Shown: positions 16,583 to 24,534 of the stretch, in pieces
Position numbering within the stretch: position 1 is the first letter of the stretch
How the letters are laid out: every line of letters starts with the position of its first letter
NCBI RefSeq assembly: GCF_020510665.1
Contig: NZ_CP075187.1
Location: 186,001-250,000 of the forward strand
DNA length: 64,000 nucleotides
DNA from: Dechloromonas denitrificans
GTDB lineage: Bacteria > Pseudomonadota > Gammaproteobacteria > Burkholderiales > Rhodocyclaceae
Direction: 5' to 3'
Notes under the pieces: generated by a model
The model's database searches: none
The model's input: the letters and a program-made list of their open reading frames with translations, nothing else
Told to the model about the DNA's origin: nothing
Program-made: the position numbers and the translations under genes

Positions 16583-17899
16583 ATGGAAGCATTGCGCGTT
16601 ATCAGCGAAGAACACCGCAACCTGTGGCGCATCGCCACGACCATCGACCAGGTGGCCGATGAGATGGAGGCTGGCAGCAAGGTCGATCCGGCTTTTTTTA
16701 CGTCGATTTTCGATTACATCGAACAGTTCATGGATGCCTGCCACCACACCAAGGAAGATGACTTCCTGTTCCCGGTGTTGCGCCAGCGCAGCGCCGAGGC
16801 GGCACTCATCCTTGATCGCCTGCAAGCCGAGCACCGTAATGGTCCCGAGGTCCTGAAGTCGCTGCGTGAGCAACTGGCCGCGACCGCGACAGGCGCATTG
16901 GACAATGCCGCTTTTGCCGCTGCCCTGCGGACTTATACGGGCAGCTTGAAAAGTCATATCCGGACTGAAGAAAAGGATGCCATTCCTTTGGCTCGCGAGG
17001 CGTTGACCGCAGCAGACTGGGCTGAAATCGACCGGGCATTCCTCGATAACGACGATCCCTTGTTTGGTGAAAAGGCACGCGCCGAGTTTCGTGAGTTGTT
17101 CCACCGTATTGCCAGCCTGGCGCCGGAGTCGATCGGCCTGGGTGGACATACGGCCGGCGAACTGCAACCCGGCGCTTCCTCGGCCAAGGTCGATGTGCTG
17201 CTCAGTGTCAGGGATGTTGAAAGTTGCTATGGCCGGATCAAGGCCCTGAAAGGCATGAGCCTCGAAGTGCGGCGCGGCGAGACCGTGGCGCTGGTCGGTG
17301 CCAACGGTGCCGGCAAGACGACCTTCCTGCGTACCTTGTCCGGTATTCAGCCGATGAGTGCCGGCAGCATCCATTTCGATGGTGAAGACATCAGCAAGCT
17401 GCGTTCCGACATGCGGATGCGGCGTGGTATCTGCCAGAGTCCGGAAGGACGCCAGGTTTTCGGGCCGCTATCGATCGAGGATAACCTGCGCCTGGGGGCG
17501 TATACCCAGCCGAAAAGCCAGGTCGAAGGCGATCTCGAAAAGGTCTTTGCGATGTTCCCTATTCTCAAGGAAAAGCGCGCGCTGCCTGCCGGCACCTTGT
17601 CCGGCGGTCAACAGCAGATGCTGGCGATTGGCCGGGCGCTGATGGGCCGTCCGAAAATGCTGCTGCTCGATGAGCCGTCGATGGGCTTGGCGCCGTTGCT
17701 TGTCGAGGAAGTTTTCAATGTGGTCAAAACGCTGAAATCGCAAGGCATGACCATCCTGCTCGTCGAACAGAATGCCTTTGCCGCGCTGGCTATCGCCGAC
17801 CGTGGCTATGTGCTGGAAACCGGCAATGTCACGTTGACCGGCACCGGCCAGGAACTGATCAGCAACGAGCAGGTGCGTGCGGCCTACCTTGGCATGTAA
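16583..17899 (+). CDS. Hemerythrin HHE domain fused to a LivF-type ABC ATPase
   Basis: The protein has 438 residues, about 200 more than a normal LivF. Residues 1-170 form a hemerythrin/HHE four-helix domain with the expected diiron ligands: H11, H54 and E58 (HHTKEDDFLFP), H84 (LQAEHRNG) and H125 and E129 (LKSHIRTEEKDA). From about residue 205 it is a complete LivF: Walker A GANGAGKTT at 239, signature LSGGQQQM, Walker B MLLLDEPSMGLAP and LLVEQNA. One continuous frame covers both parts, with AAGGGGAAG before the ATG. The obvious inference is that oxygen, NO or redox state modulates uptake. I see no frameshift that could make this an artefact. Confidence 0.9.
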   Translation: MEALRVISEEHRNLWRIATTIDQVADEMEAGSKVDPAFFTSIFDYIEQFMDACHHTKEDDFLFPVLRQRSAEAALILDRLQAEHRNGPEVLKSLREQLAATATGALDNAAFAAALRTYTGSLKSHIRTEEKDAIPLAREALTAADWAEIDRAFLDNDDPLFGEKARAEFRELFHRIASLAPESIGLGGHTAGELQPGASSAKVDVLLSVRDVESCYGRIKALKGMSLEVRRGETVALVGANGAGKTTFLRTLSGIQPMSAGSIHFDGEDISKLRSDMRMRRGICQSPEGRQVFGPLSIEDNLRLGAYTQPKSQVEGDLEKVFAMFPILKEKRALPAGTLSGGQQQMLAIGRALMGRPKMLLLDEPSMGLAPLLVEEVFNVVKTLKSQGMTILLVEQNAFAALAIADRGYVLETGNVTLTGTGQELISNEQVRAAYLGM

Positions 17900-17907
17900 G
17901 TGACCGG

Positions 17908-17960
17908 GGCGGACTGACGGTCCGCCTGTTCGCCGGTATCGTGTGCTACCGGTGATTTTC
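17908..17960 (+). terminator. Terminator region after the liv operon
   Basis: Two stem-loops follow the LivF stop: GGCGGAC / GTCCGCC (17908-17926, 5-base loop) and CCGGTA / TACCGG (17933-17952), the second followed by GATTTTC. Together they are a plausible transcript end. Confidence 0.5.
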
Positions 17961-18009
17961 TGCCCTATCGTTGGCCCTGCGAGCGCTGGGCCAACCCTTC
18001 ATCCCCGTT

Positions 18010-18489
18010 TCAGAGGCTGGACCAGTCCTTTTTCGGCGGAAGTTCGATCCGGGCAATCGGGCCGCGCTCGGCGGCAATGATCCGGTCCATGACCTCGTAA
18101 AGCTCCTTGATCAGTTCCGGGCCGAAAGCCTGTTCGATGATCTTGTACTGGGCAACGATCAGCGGGCCGAGTTCGGCGACCAGGCGTTCGCTCTTCGGTG
18201 TCAGACGGACAATGACGCGGCGCTGGTCTTCTGCCATGCGGCTGCGTGTGACCAGCCCCATCTCTTCCATGCGCGACAGCACGCCGGTCATGCTCGGGCT
18301 GAGAATGTGGCAATGCTCGCAGATCTCGCGCGGTTCCAGTTGCTCCATTTCGGCCAATGCGCGCAGAATGCGCCACTGCTGTTCGGTCAGGCCGAAATGG
18401 CTGATGATCGGGCGAAAATGGCAGAGCAGTTCTTCCCGTGCTTTGAGGAAGAGCTGAGGCAGATTGCGGTAGGCGAGCTTACGGGACAT
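18010..18489 (-). CDS. hpaR: MarR-family repressor, HpaR-like (homoprotocatechuate pathway regulator)
   Basis: The 159-residue protein resembles HpaR throughout: LAYRNLPQLFLKAREELL near the N-terminus, FGLTEQQWRILRAL, then the winged helix with LEPREICEHCHILSPSMTGVLSRM and the wing around RSRMAEDQRRVIVRLT. I chose the ATG at 18489; a TTG seven codons upstream with GGAG closer to it is an alternative. HpaR repressors control the 4-hydroxyphenylacetate meta pathway and respond to its aromatic substrates. It is divergent from an AraC gene and next to the phenol hydroxylase and hpa genes. A palindromic site lies in the intergenic region. Confidence 0.82.
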   Translation of the reverse strand: MSRKLAYRNLPQLFLKAREELLCHFRPIISHFGLTEQQWRILRALAEMEQLEPREICEHCHILSPSMTGVLSRMEEMGLVTRSRMAEDQRRVIVRLTPKSERLVAELGPLIVAQYKIIEQAFGPELIKELYEVMDRIIAAERGPIARIELPPKKDWSSL

Positions 18490-18551
18490 GGAATCCGGTT
18501 CTCCAGTCAAAGGGGCTGGACCTGATAATTGAATGGATCAGATGATACCAG

Positions 18552-18580
18552 TTGACTGCTTAATATGTTAGTGATTGAAT
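18552..18580 (+). promoter_or_regulatory. Promoter of the AraC gene with embedded palindromic operator
   Basis: TTGACT (18552-18557) and TTGAAT (18575-18580) are 17 bp apart. The spacer contains a copy of the local palindrome (18557-18574), matching TCACTAACATGTTAGTGA at 14 of 18 positions with a perfect right half. The same hexamer-operator-hexamer layout is found at 24447. Repressor binding here would block RNA polymerase directly. It lies between divergent hpaR and araC and may serve both. Confidence 0.65.
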
Positions 18581-18634
18581 CAAATCCCGACGCCTTGTCG
18601 GCAGGTATCTTGTAATCAGGTTCAGGTGGCGATC

Positions 18635-19549
18635 ATGACCGCGGTTCCCGTTCAGGCAATTCCCGATATTCATATCGGTCGGGTCTACGATCAGCGCGAT
18701 CCCGAGTGCGAAGTGCACTATGAAACCTTCGGCCGCCTCGCCCAGTTCTTCGGGCGCAACACGCCGCCGCACCGGCATTACTGCTTCTACCAGCTGCACA
18801 TCCTGGTCAAGGGCAGCATCCGCCTCAATCTCGACGGCCAGGTCTATGGCGGCGCGGCACCGCTGCTGATCTTCACGCCGCCGACCATTCCGCACTCGTT
18901 CTATTCCGAGGAAGACACCGACGGCCATGTGCTGACCGTGCGCCAGGAAGTGGTGCGTAGCTGGTACCGGGCGATGCCCGGCCAGTGGCCGGATACCTTG
19001 CTGCGCGAAGCGGCCTTCATTGAACTGGCCAGCCTGCCGGCCGCGAGTGGCGAGGATTTTGCCGCCTTGGTGAACACGGTCGAGTTGCTGCAGCGCGAGG
19101 CCGATCGCGATGCCAAGGGACATTCCACCTTGCTGCTGGCCTTGGGGGAGTGTGCCTTCATCCATTTGAGCCGCCTGCTGCTGGCGCATGAACCGGTGAC
19201 GGCGCAGCGTCCGGAGCGCAGTGAAGATCTGCGCCTGTTCCTGAGTTTTTGCGATCTGGTCGAAGCGCATTTCCGCGACCACCTGACCCTGACCGACTAT
19301 GCCGGCCGCCTGCTGGTCACCGAGGCGCGGCTTAACGACATCTGCCGGCGCATGGCCGAACGCCCGTCCAAGGAAATTGTGCACGAACGCCTGTTGCAGG
19401 AGGCGCGCCGTCTTCTGCTTTTCTCGGCGGTGCCGGTCAGTGAGATCAGCTACCAGCTGGGTTTTGCCGATCCGGCGTATTTTTCGCGCTTCTTCACCAA
19501 GCGGGCTGGCATGCCGCCGAGCCAGTTCCGTCTGGTCGGGCAGGGCTGA
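18635..19549 (+). CDS. AraC-family regulator, HpaA-like
   Basis: The 304-residue protein has an N-terminal cupin sensor (FGRNTPPHRHYCFYQLHILVKG near residues 34-55, with LIFTPPTIPHSFYSEED) and a C-terminal double HTH (LTLTDYAGRLLVTEARLNDICRRM and ISYQLGFADPAYFSRFFTKRAGMPPSQFR). This matches HpaA, the activator of 4-hydroxyphenylacetate hydroxylase genes. The ATG at 18635 is used; a TTG 20 codons earlier is much less likely. It is the probable activator of the phenol hydroxylase operon, which begins 130 bp downstream, in place of the sigma-54-dependent DmpR seen in Pseudomonas phenol clusters. Confidence 0.85.
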   Translation: MTAVPVQAIPDIHIGRVYDQRDPECEVHYETFGRLAQFFGRNTPPHRHYCFYQLHILVKGSIRLNLDGQVYGGAAPLLIFTPPTIPHSFYSEEDTDGHVLTVRQEVVRSWYRAMPGQWPDTLLREAAFIELASLPAASGEDFAALVNTVELLQREADRDAKGHSTLLLALGECAFIHLSRLLLAHEPVTAQRPERSEDLRLFLSFCDLVEAHFRDHLTLTDYAGRLLVTEARLNDICRRMAERPSKEIVHERLLQEARRLLLFSAVPVSEISYQLGFADPAYFSRFFTKRAGMPPSQFRLVGQG

Positions 19550-19594
19550 CCGTTCCCGGTTACGAAAAGTACAAGTCATTTCCCCAAACGTCCA

Positions 19595-19623
19595 TTCATT
19601 AATATCTTAGTAAAAGATTTAAT
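19595..19623 (+). promoter_or_regulatory. Promoter/operator of the phenol hydroxylase operon
   Basis: TTCATT (19595-19600) and TTTAAT (19618-19623) are 17 bp apart. A palindrome copy matching the consensus at 14 of 18 positions covers 19596-19613. The weak -35 suits an activator-dependent promoter. I see no -24/-12 sigma-54 element anywhere in 19550-19678. A small stem CTGCC / GGCAG follows in the leader (19640-19655). Confidence 0.55.
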
Positions 19624-19678
19624 GCACTCCATCAGATAGCTGCCTTTCGGGGCAGTAATAAATCAGGAGTGAGACGAC

Positions 19679-19942
19679 ATGGCGACAGGCAGTTTCGACA
19701 TCACGCGCAAATTCGTGCGCGTCATGCGCACCCGGGCCAACGGTTTGATCGAATTCGAGTTCGCTGTCGGCGATCCCGATGTGGCGGTCGAGCTGGTCAT
19801 GCCCAAGGCGGCCTTCGATGAATTTTGCGCAGCCAATCACGTTGAGCGCATCGCCGCCGAGTCGGCTGCCTTTGACAGCGATGCAGCCGACGCCGACTTC
19901 CACTGGAACCTGCACCAGGCAACGCACCAGCGTTTCCGCTAA
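19679..19942 (+). CDS. dmpK: Phenol hydroxylase assembly protein (DmpK / P0)
   Basis: The 87-residue product resembles DmpK: FDITRKFVRVMRTRANGLIEFEFAVGDP near the start and HWNLHQATHQRF at the end. In characterised systems this small protein is not part of the active enzyme but assists formation of the active oxygenase, probably in iron loading. It has GGAGTGAGACGAC before the ATG and opens the six-gene order K-L-M-N-O-P. The gap to dmpL contains a hairpin. Confidence 0.88.
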   Translation: MATGSFDITRKFVRVMRTRANGLIEFEFAVGDPDVAVELVMPKAAFDEFCAANHVERIAAESAAFDSDAADADFHWNLHQATHQRFR

Positions 19943-19958
19943 CGGTTTTTGCCTTTTC

Positions 19959-19976
19959 GGAGCGGTCGACCGTTCC
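19959..19976. repeat. Intercistronic hairpin with GGTCGACC core between dmpK and dmpL
   Basis: GGAGCGGTC and GACCGTTCC are reverse complements apart from one G-T pair, giving a 7-bp stem closed by TCGA. It lies 16 bp after the dmpK stop and 26 bp before dmpL. It may affect processing or relative expression within the operon; that role is inference. Confidence 0.5.
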
Positions 19977-20002
19977 ATTTTCAGTATTTTCAGGAGACAA
20001 AC

Positions 20003-20995
20003 ATGGCAATTGATTTGAGGACGGTCAGCATCACACCGCTGCGCCAGACCTTTGGCCACCTGGCCCGCCGCATGGGCGCCGACAAGCCGGCTTCGCGCTA
20101 CATGGAAGCGACGATGGACCTGCAGCCGGTCGAAAACTATCACTATCGCCCGACCTGGGAACCGCAGTACGAAATCTTCGACGAGACACGCACCAAGGTC
20201 ACGATGAAGGACTGGTACGCGCTGAAAGACCCGCGCCAGTACTACTACGGCGCCTGGACGCTGGCCCGCGGCAAGATGCAGGAAATCGCCGAAGGCGACT
20301 TCGACCTGGTCGACGAACTCGGTCTCGCCGCCGCCTATCCGGCTGCCGGCAAGGAAGAAGCGCTCAAGGTCTTCCTGCCGCTGCGCCATGTCGCCTGGGC
20401 CTCGAACCTGAACAAGGCTTACGTTTCCTCCTACGGCTACGGCATTGCCATTTCGCAGGCCGCCTGCTACGCCTCGATGGACCAGCTCGGCGTCGCCCAA
20501 TACACCAGCCGCCTTGGCCTCGCCTTCAACGACCTCGACGCCCTGGCCGCCGCCAAGACAGCCTGGCTGGAAGGCGCCGAATGGCAGGAGCTGCGCCGCT
20601 ACGTCGAAGACCTGATGGTCGAGAAGGACTGGTTCGAAGTTCTCGTCGCCCAGGACTTCGCCCTCGAAGGCCTGCTCTATCCGCTGATCTTCGAGCGCTA
20701 CAACGAAAAACTCAACGCCGCCTACAGCCCGGTCTTCTCGATGCTGACCCGCTTCCAGCGCGAATGGTTCGGCGAAACCACCAAGTGGCTGGATTCCATT
20801 CTCAAGGTCACCGCCGCCGACAACGCCGACAACAAGGCGCAACTGGCCGAGTGGATCAAGCACTGGCGCGAGCGTGCCCTCAAGGCGATCAAGCCGGTTG
20901 CAGTACTCGCCTTTGGTGCCGAAGCCGATGCCATCCTGGACGAACTGGTCCAGAACCTGAATGCCCGCGCCGCCAAGGCCGGTATCACCCTGTAA
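20003..20995 (+). CDS. dmpL: Phenol hydroxylase oxygenase beta subunit (DmpL / P1)
   Basis: The 330-residue protein belongs to the methane/phenol/toluene hydroxylase beta-subunit family: RYMEATMDLQPVENYHYRPTW-like region near residues 32-52, LKDPRQYYYGAWTLARGKMQ and a C-terminal helical region. It is the non-catalytic partner of DmpN in the oxygenase. The ATG at 20003 is preceded by AGGAGACAAAC. Diiron ligands are absent, as expected for this subunit. Confidence 0.92.
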   Translation: MAIDLRTVSITPLRQTFGHLARRMGADKPASRYMEATMDLQPVENYHYRPTWEPQYEIFDETRTKVTMKDWYALKDPRQYYYGAWTLARGKMQEIAEGDFDLVDELGLAAAYPAAGKEEALKVFLPLRHVAWASNLNKAYVSSYGYGIAISQAACYASMDQLGVAQYTSRLGLAFNDLDALAAAKTAWLEGAEWQELRRYVEDLMVEKDWFEVLVAQDFALEGLLYPLIFERYNEKLNAAYSPVFSMLTRFQREWFGETTKWLDSILKVTAADNADNKAQLAEWIKHWRERALKAIKPVAVLAFGAEADAILDELVQNLNARAAKAGITL

Positions 20996-21005
20996 AGGAA
21001 GTCGC

Positions 21006-21275
21006 ATGTCCAACGCATTTATCGCATTCCAGAAGAACGACGACTCCCGCTGCATCGTCGAGGCCATCCTTGAAGACAACCCGGGCGCCATGGTCGACGA
21101 CCAGCCGTCGATGGTGAAGATCGACGTGCCGAACCGCCTCGTCATCAAGCGCGAAACCGTCGAGGAAAAGATGGGCCGCGAGTTCGATCTGCAGGAACTG
21201 CAACTGCACCTGATCACCATTTCCGGTCACCTCGACGAGACCGACGACGAATTCACCCTGAGCTGGAATTCCTGA
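21006..21275 (+). CDS. dmpM: Phenol hydroxylase regulatory/effector protein (DmpM / P2)
   Basis: The 89-residue protein matches the MmoB/DmpM effector family (FIAFQKNDDSRCIVEAI, then MVDDQPSMVKIDVPNRLVI). These cofactor-free proteins bind the oxygenase and tune substrate access and coupling of electron transfer to hydroxylation. AAAGGAAGTCGC precedes the ATG. It lies between the genes for the two large oxygenase subunits, as in all dmp-type operons. Confidence 0.92.
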   Translation: MSNAFIAFQKNDDSRCIVEAILEDNPGAMVDDQPSMVKIDVPNRLVIKRETVEEKMGREFDLQELQLHLITISGHLDETDDEFTLSWNS

Positions 21276-21312
21276 TTTTTCCAATTATTCCGGCCCCCAA
21301 GGAGAGAACACC

Positions 21313-22857
21313 ATGGATATGAAAGTTGCCAAGAAGCTCGGCCTCAAGGAGCGCTACAGCCTGATGACCCGCGATCTCGCGTGGGACACGACCTACCAGC
21401 CGATGGACAAGGTCTTCCCGCAGACGACCTACGAGGGCATCAAAATTCACGACTGGGACAAGTGGGAAGATCCGTTCCGCCTGACCATGGACGCCTACTG
21501 GAAGTACCAGGCCGAGAAGGAGCGCAAGCTGTACGCCATCCTCGACGGCTTCAACCAGAACAACGGCCATCTGTCGGTCACCGATGCCCGCTACATCAAC
21601 GTGCTCAAGCTCTTCCTCGGCTCGACGCCGCCGCTCGAACTGATGGCCGCCCGTGGCTTTTCGATGATGGGCCGGCAGATGAACGGCGCCGGTCCGCGCG
21701 TCGCCTGCCAGATGCAGGCCGTGGATGAGTACCGTCACTTCCAGACGCAGATCCACTCGATCTCCAACTACAACAAGTACTACAACGGGATGGACGAGTT
21801 CGCCCATCAACAATCCCGCATGTGGTACCTGTCGGACGGCAAGTCCTTCTTTGACGACGCGATCACCGCCGGCCCCTTCGAATTCATGGTCGCCATCGGC
21901 TTCGCCTTCGAATACGTGCTGACCAACATCCTGTTCGTGCCGTTCATTTCCGGCGCTGCCTACAACGGCGACATGGCGGCGATGACCGTCGGCTTCTCGG
22001 CCCAGTCCGACGAAGCGCGTCACATGACGCTCGGCCTCGAATGCATCAAGTTCATGCTCGAACAGGACCCGGACAATCTGCCCATCGTCCAGCGCTGGAT
22101 CGACAAATGGACCTGGCGCGGCACGCGCAAGCTCGCCTCGGTCGGCATGATGATGGATTACATGCTGCCCAAGCGCATCATGAGCTTCAAGGAAGCCTGG
22201 GAAATGTACGTCGAGGAAAACGGCGGTGCGCTGTTCAAGGACCTCGCCCGTTACGGCATCACCATCCCGAAGTGCTTCGGCCAGACCATCGAGGAAAAGG
22301 AACACGTCACCCACCAGTCGTGGATCGGTTTCTACATGAAGCCGCAGGCGACGCCTTTCCACACCTGGATTCCGACGCCGGACGAAATGGACTGGCTGTC
22401 CGAGAAATACCCGAACACCTTCGACAAGTACTACCGTCCGGTGCTCGAGCATCTCGACGCGCAGGAAAAGGCCGGCAACCGTTTCGACAACAAGACGGCG
22501 CCGATGAACTGCCAGGTCTGCGTCAGCACCATGAAGTTCAACGAGCCGGGCGATCCCATGGAAATGTGTTTCCGCGAGTCGATCTACAACGGTGAGAAGT
22601 TCCACACCTGTTCCGATCACTGCAAGGAAATCTTCGACAACGAGCCGGAGAAGTACATCCAGACCTTCATTTCCTCGCACCAGGTGCTGCAGGGCAACTG
22701 CGAGCCGGAAGGCACCGACGTCAATGCCGCCGACTTCAAGCCGGGCCAGAACATGCTCGACTACTGGAAGCTCGACAAGCGCGCGCTCGGCGACTTCAAC
22801 GGTTCCGAGGACCAGAAGAACTTTGCCGCCTGGCGCGAGCAGGCCACCAAGAACTAA
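21313..22857 (+). CDS. dmpN: Phenol hydroxylase oxygenase alpha (catalytic diiron) subunit (DmpN / P3)
   Basis: The 514-residue catalytic subunit shows both diiron motifs: E109, E139-x-x-H142 (DEYRHFQ) and E200, E234-x-x-H237 (SDEARHM). A C-terminal cysteine-containing region with MNCQVCVSTM and KFHTCSDHCKEIF (YHS-like) follows at about 400-450. It inserts one oxygen atom from O2 next to a phenolic hydroxyl, producing a catechol. All ligands are intact. Substrate range cannot be read from sequence; the genetic context points to 4-hydroxyphenylacetate or another para-substituted phenol as well as phenol. Confidence 0.95.
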   Translation: MDMKVAKKLGLKERYSLMTRDLAWDTTYQPMDKVFPQTTYEGIKIHDWDKWEDPFRLTMDAYWKYQAEKERKLYAILDGFNQNNGHLSVTDARYINVLKLFLGSTPPLELMAARGFSMMGRQMNGAGPRVACQMQAVDEYRHFQTQIHSISNYNKYYNGMDEFAHQQSRMWYLSDGKSFFDDAITAGPFEFMVAIGFAFEYVLTNILFVPFISGAAYNGDMAAMTVGFSAQSDEARHMTLGLECIKFMLEQDPDNLPIVQRWIDKWTWRGTRKLASVGMMMDYMLPKRIMSFKEAWEMYVEENGGALFKDLARYGITIPKCFGQTIEEKEHVTHQSWIGFYMKPQATPFHTWIPTPDEMDWLSEKYPNTFDKYYRPVLEHLDAQEKAGNRFDNKTAPMNCQVCVSTMKFNEPGDPMEMCFRESIYNGEKFHTCSDHCKEIFDNEPEKYIQTFISSHQVLQGNCEPEGTDVNAADFKPGQNMLDYWKLDKRALGDFNGSEDQKNFAAWREQATKN

Positions 22858-22869
22858 AAGGAGACAGCC

Positions 22870-23232
22870 ATGACCATGTTGAAAACCCTCGCGCCCTACG
22901 AAGTGAAGTCGCGCGATGCCGTCGAGAACTACAAGGGCCGCCAGCTGCTGTACGTGAACTGGGAACGTCACCGCATGTTCTCGCGTCCCTTCGTGCTCGC
23001 ACTGCCGCCCGAAACGCTGTTCTCGGTGATCGTCGACCAGTACATGACCGACTGCTTCAGCTACCACCCGGACTGGAAGCAGATCGACTGGAACACGGTC
23101 GTCTGGCAGAACGGCAACACGCCTTTCACGCCGGATCGCGACAAGAGCCTCAAGGAAAACGGCATCGGCCACAAGGACCTGATCCGCTTCCGCACACCGG
23201 GCCTGGATGGCATTGCCGGCACCGGCTACTAA
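22870..23232 (+). CDS. dmpO: Phenol hydroxylase gamma subunit (DmpO / P4)
   Basis: The 120-residue protein is the third component of the oxygenase heterohexamer (MLKTLAPYEVKSRDAVENYKG at the start, YHPDWKQIDWNTVVWQNG in the middle). AAAAGGAGACAGCC precedes the start, 12 bp after dmpN. No catalytic motif is expected. Confidence 0.9.
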   Translation: MTMLKTLAPYEVKSRDAVENYKGRQLLYVNWERHRMFSRPFVLALPPETLFSVIVDQYMTDCFSYHPDWKQIDWNTVVWQNGNTPFTPDRDKSLKENGIGHKDLIRFRTPGLDGIAGTGY

Positions 23233-23296
23233 AAACAGCAGGGCGTCGTGCGGCCAGTCTGCGCGACAGCCCGGTTTCACCCCGCGGAGATAAAAC

Positions 23297-24352
23297 ATGA
23301 GCTACGAACTGAGTATCGAGCCGCTCGGCCGGACCATCGAGGTCGAAGACGGCCAGACCATCCTCGACGCCGCGCTGCGCGCCGGCATCTACCTGCCGCA
23401 CGCCTGCGGCCAGGGCTACTGCGCCACCTGCAAGGTGTGCATCACCGACGGCGAAGTCGACCACCAGAACTCCTCCAGCTTCGCGCTGATGGACTACGAG
23501 CGCGAAGAGGGCAAGGCGCTGGCCTGCTGCGCCACGCTCGAAGCCGATACCGCCATCGAAGTCGAGATGGAAATCGACGAAGACGCGCGCGACATCCCGG
23601 TCAAGGATTTTCCGGGCGTGGTCAGCCGTATCGAGAACCTGACGCCGACCATCAAGGGCATCTGGCTCAAGCTCGACGAGGCGCTCGACTTCCAGGCCGG
23701 CCAGTACGTCAATTTCAACCTGCCCAACGATCTGGGCCACCGAGCCTTTTCGCTGGCTAATTCGCCGTCGACCGGGAAAGAGATCGAACTCAATATCCGC
23801 ATCGTGCCCGGCGGCGTCGGTACGACCTGGATTCACAACGAACTCAAGGTCGGCGACCAGATCACCGTCTCCGGCCCCTACGGTCGCTTCTTCGTGCACA
23901 AGTCGGCCAACGTGCCGTCCCTGTTCATGGCCGGCGGCTCCGGCCTGTCCAGTCCGCGTTCGATGATCCTCGACCTGCTGGAAGAGGGCAGCGACCTGCC
24001 GATCACGCTGGTCTACGGCGCGCGCAACCAGGGCGAGCTGTACTACCACCAGGAATTCCTCGATCTGGCCGCGAAATACCCGAACTTCAGCTACGTCCCG
24101 GCCTTGAACGATGAGCCGGCCGACAGCGGCTGGACCGGCTTCCGCGGCTTCGTCCACGACGCCGCCAAGGCGCATTTCGACAACGACTTCCGCGGCCGCA
24201 AAGCCTACCTGTGCGGTCCGCCGGTGATGATCGAAGCCTGCATCACCACCCTGATGCAGGGCCGCCTGTTCGAACGCGACATCTACACCGAGAAATTCTT
24301 CTCGGCGGCCGATGCGCAACAGGTGCGCAGCCCGCTGTTCAAGCGGGTTTGA
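23297..24352 (+). CDS. dmpP: Phenol hydroxylase reductase (DmpP / P5), 2Fe-2S and FAD
   Basis: The 351-residue reductase has a plant-type 2Fe-2S domain (HACGQGYCATCKVC, with LACC about 30 residues later). An FAD domain (HRAFSLANSP) and an NAD(P)H domain (MAGGSGLSSPRSMILDL) follow. It passes electrons from NADH to the oxygenase. It is the last gene of the hydroxylase operon. In classical dmp clusters the next genes would be a DmpQ-like ferredoxin and catechol 2,3-dioxygenase (dmpB); neither is here. Confidence 0.93.
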   Translation: MSYELSIEPLGRTIEVEDGQTILDAALRAGIYLPHACGQGYCATCKVCITDGEVDHQNSSSFALMDYEREEGKALACCATLEADTAIEVEMEIDEDARDIPVKDFPGVVSRIENLTPTIKGIWLKLDEALDFQAGQYVNFNLPNDLGHRAFSLANSPSTGKEIELNIRIVPGGVGTTWIHNELKVGDQITVSGPYGRFFVHKSANVPSLFMAGGSGLSSPRSMILDLLEEGSDLPITLVYGARNQGELYYHQEFLDLAAKYPNFSYVPALNDEPADSGWTGFRGFVHDAAKAHFDNDFRGRKAYLCGPPVMIEACITTLMQGRLFERDIYTEKFFSAADAQQVRSPLFKRV

Positions 24353-24446
24353 GCGACCAATCCGGTTGGCAGAGGTGTTGTCGCGCCTCGATCGAATGTC
24401 CTGCGGTCAACCGGAAAAACAAGCCCAAAATTAAATCGAATACCTG

Positions 24447-24475
24447 TTGACTCACTAACATAGTAGTGATTTAAT
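24447..24475 (+). promoter_or_regulatory. Promoter of the TRAP-hpa operon with operator filling the spacer
   Basis: TTGACT (24447-24452) and TTTAAT (24470-24475) are exactly 17 bp apart. The spacer is the palindrome TCACTAACATAGTAGTGA (24452-24469), with perfect 6-bp arms TCACTA / TAGTGA. This is a textbook layout for a repressor that blocks polymerase. The likely repressor is the HpaR-like protein encoded at 18.0-18.5 kb. Confidence 0.75.
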
Positions 24476-24479
24476 TTGA

Positions 24480-24497
24480 TCACTAACATGTTAATAA
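24480..24497. promoter_or_regulatory. Second palindromic operator copy upstream of the TRAP-hpa operon
   Basis: TCACTAACATGTTAATAA matches the local consensus at 16 of 18 positions. Its centre is 28 bp from that of the first copy, and it covers the expected transcription start. Two sites may allow cooperative repression. Confidence 0.65.
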
Positions 24498-24534
24498 ACG
24501 TGGGTCCGACCCACTCTCTTCGAGGAGATGTCGA

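Noticed and set aside
17900..18009. A small gene after the liv operon
   Set aside because: No frame with a ribosome site; the region is accounted for by two stem-loops.
19550..19678. A sigma-54 (-24/-12) promoter for the phenol hydroxylase operon, as in Pseudomonas dmp
   Set aside because: No GG-N10-GC element with the usual surroundings is present, and no DmpR/XylR-type activator gene is in the window.
21253..23298. A 681-codon open frame on the minus strand
   Set aside because: It is antisense to dmpN and dmpO, whose diiron and subunit motifs are certain; no protein family is visible in it.
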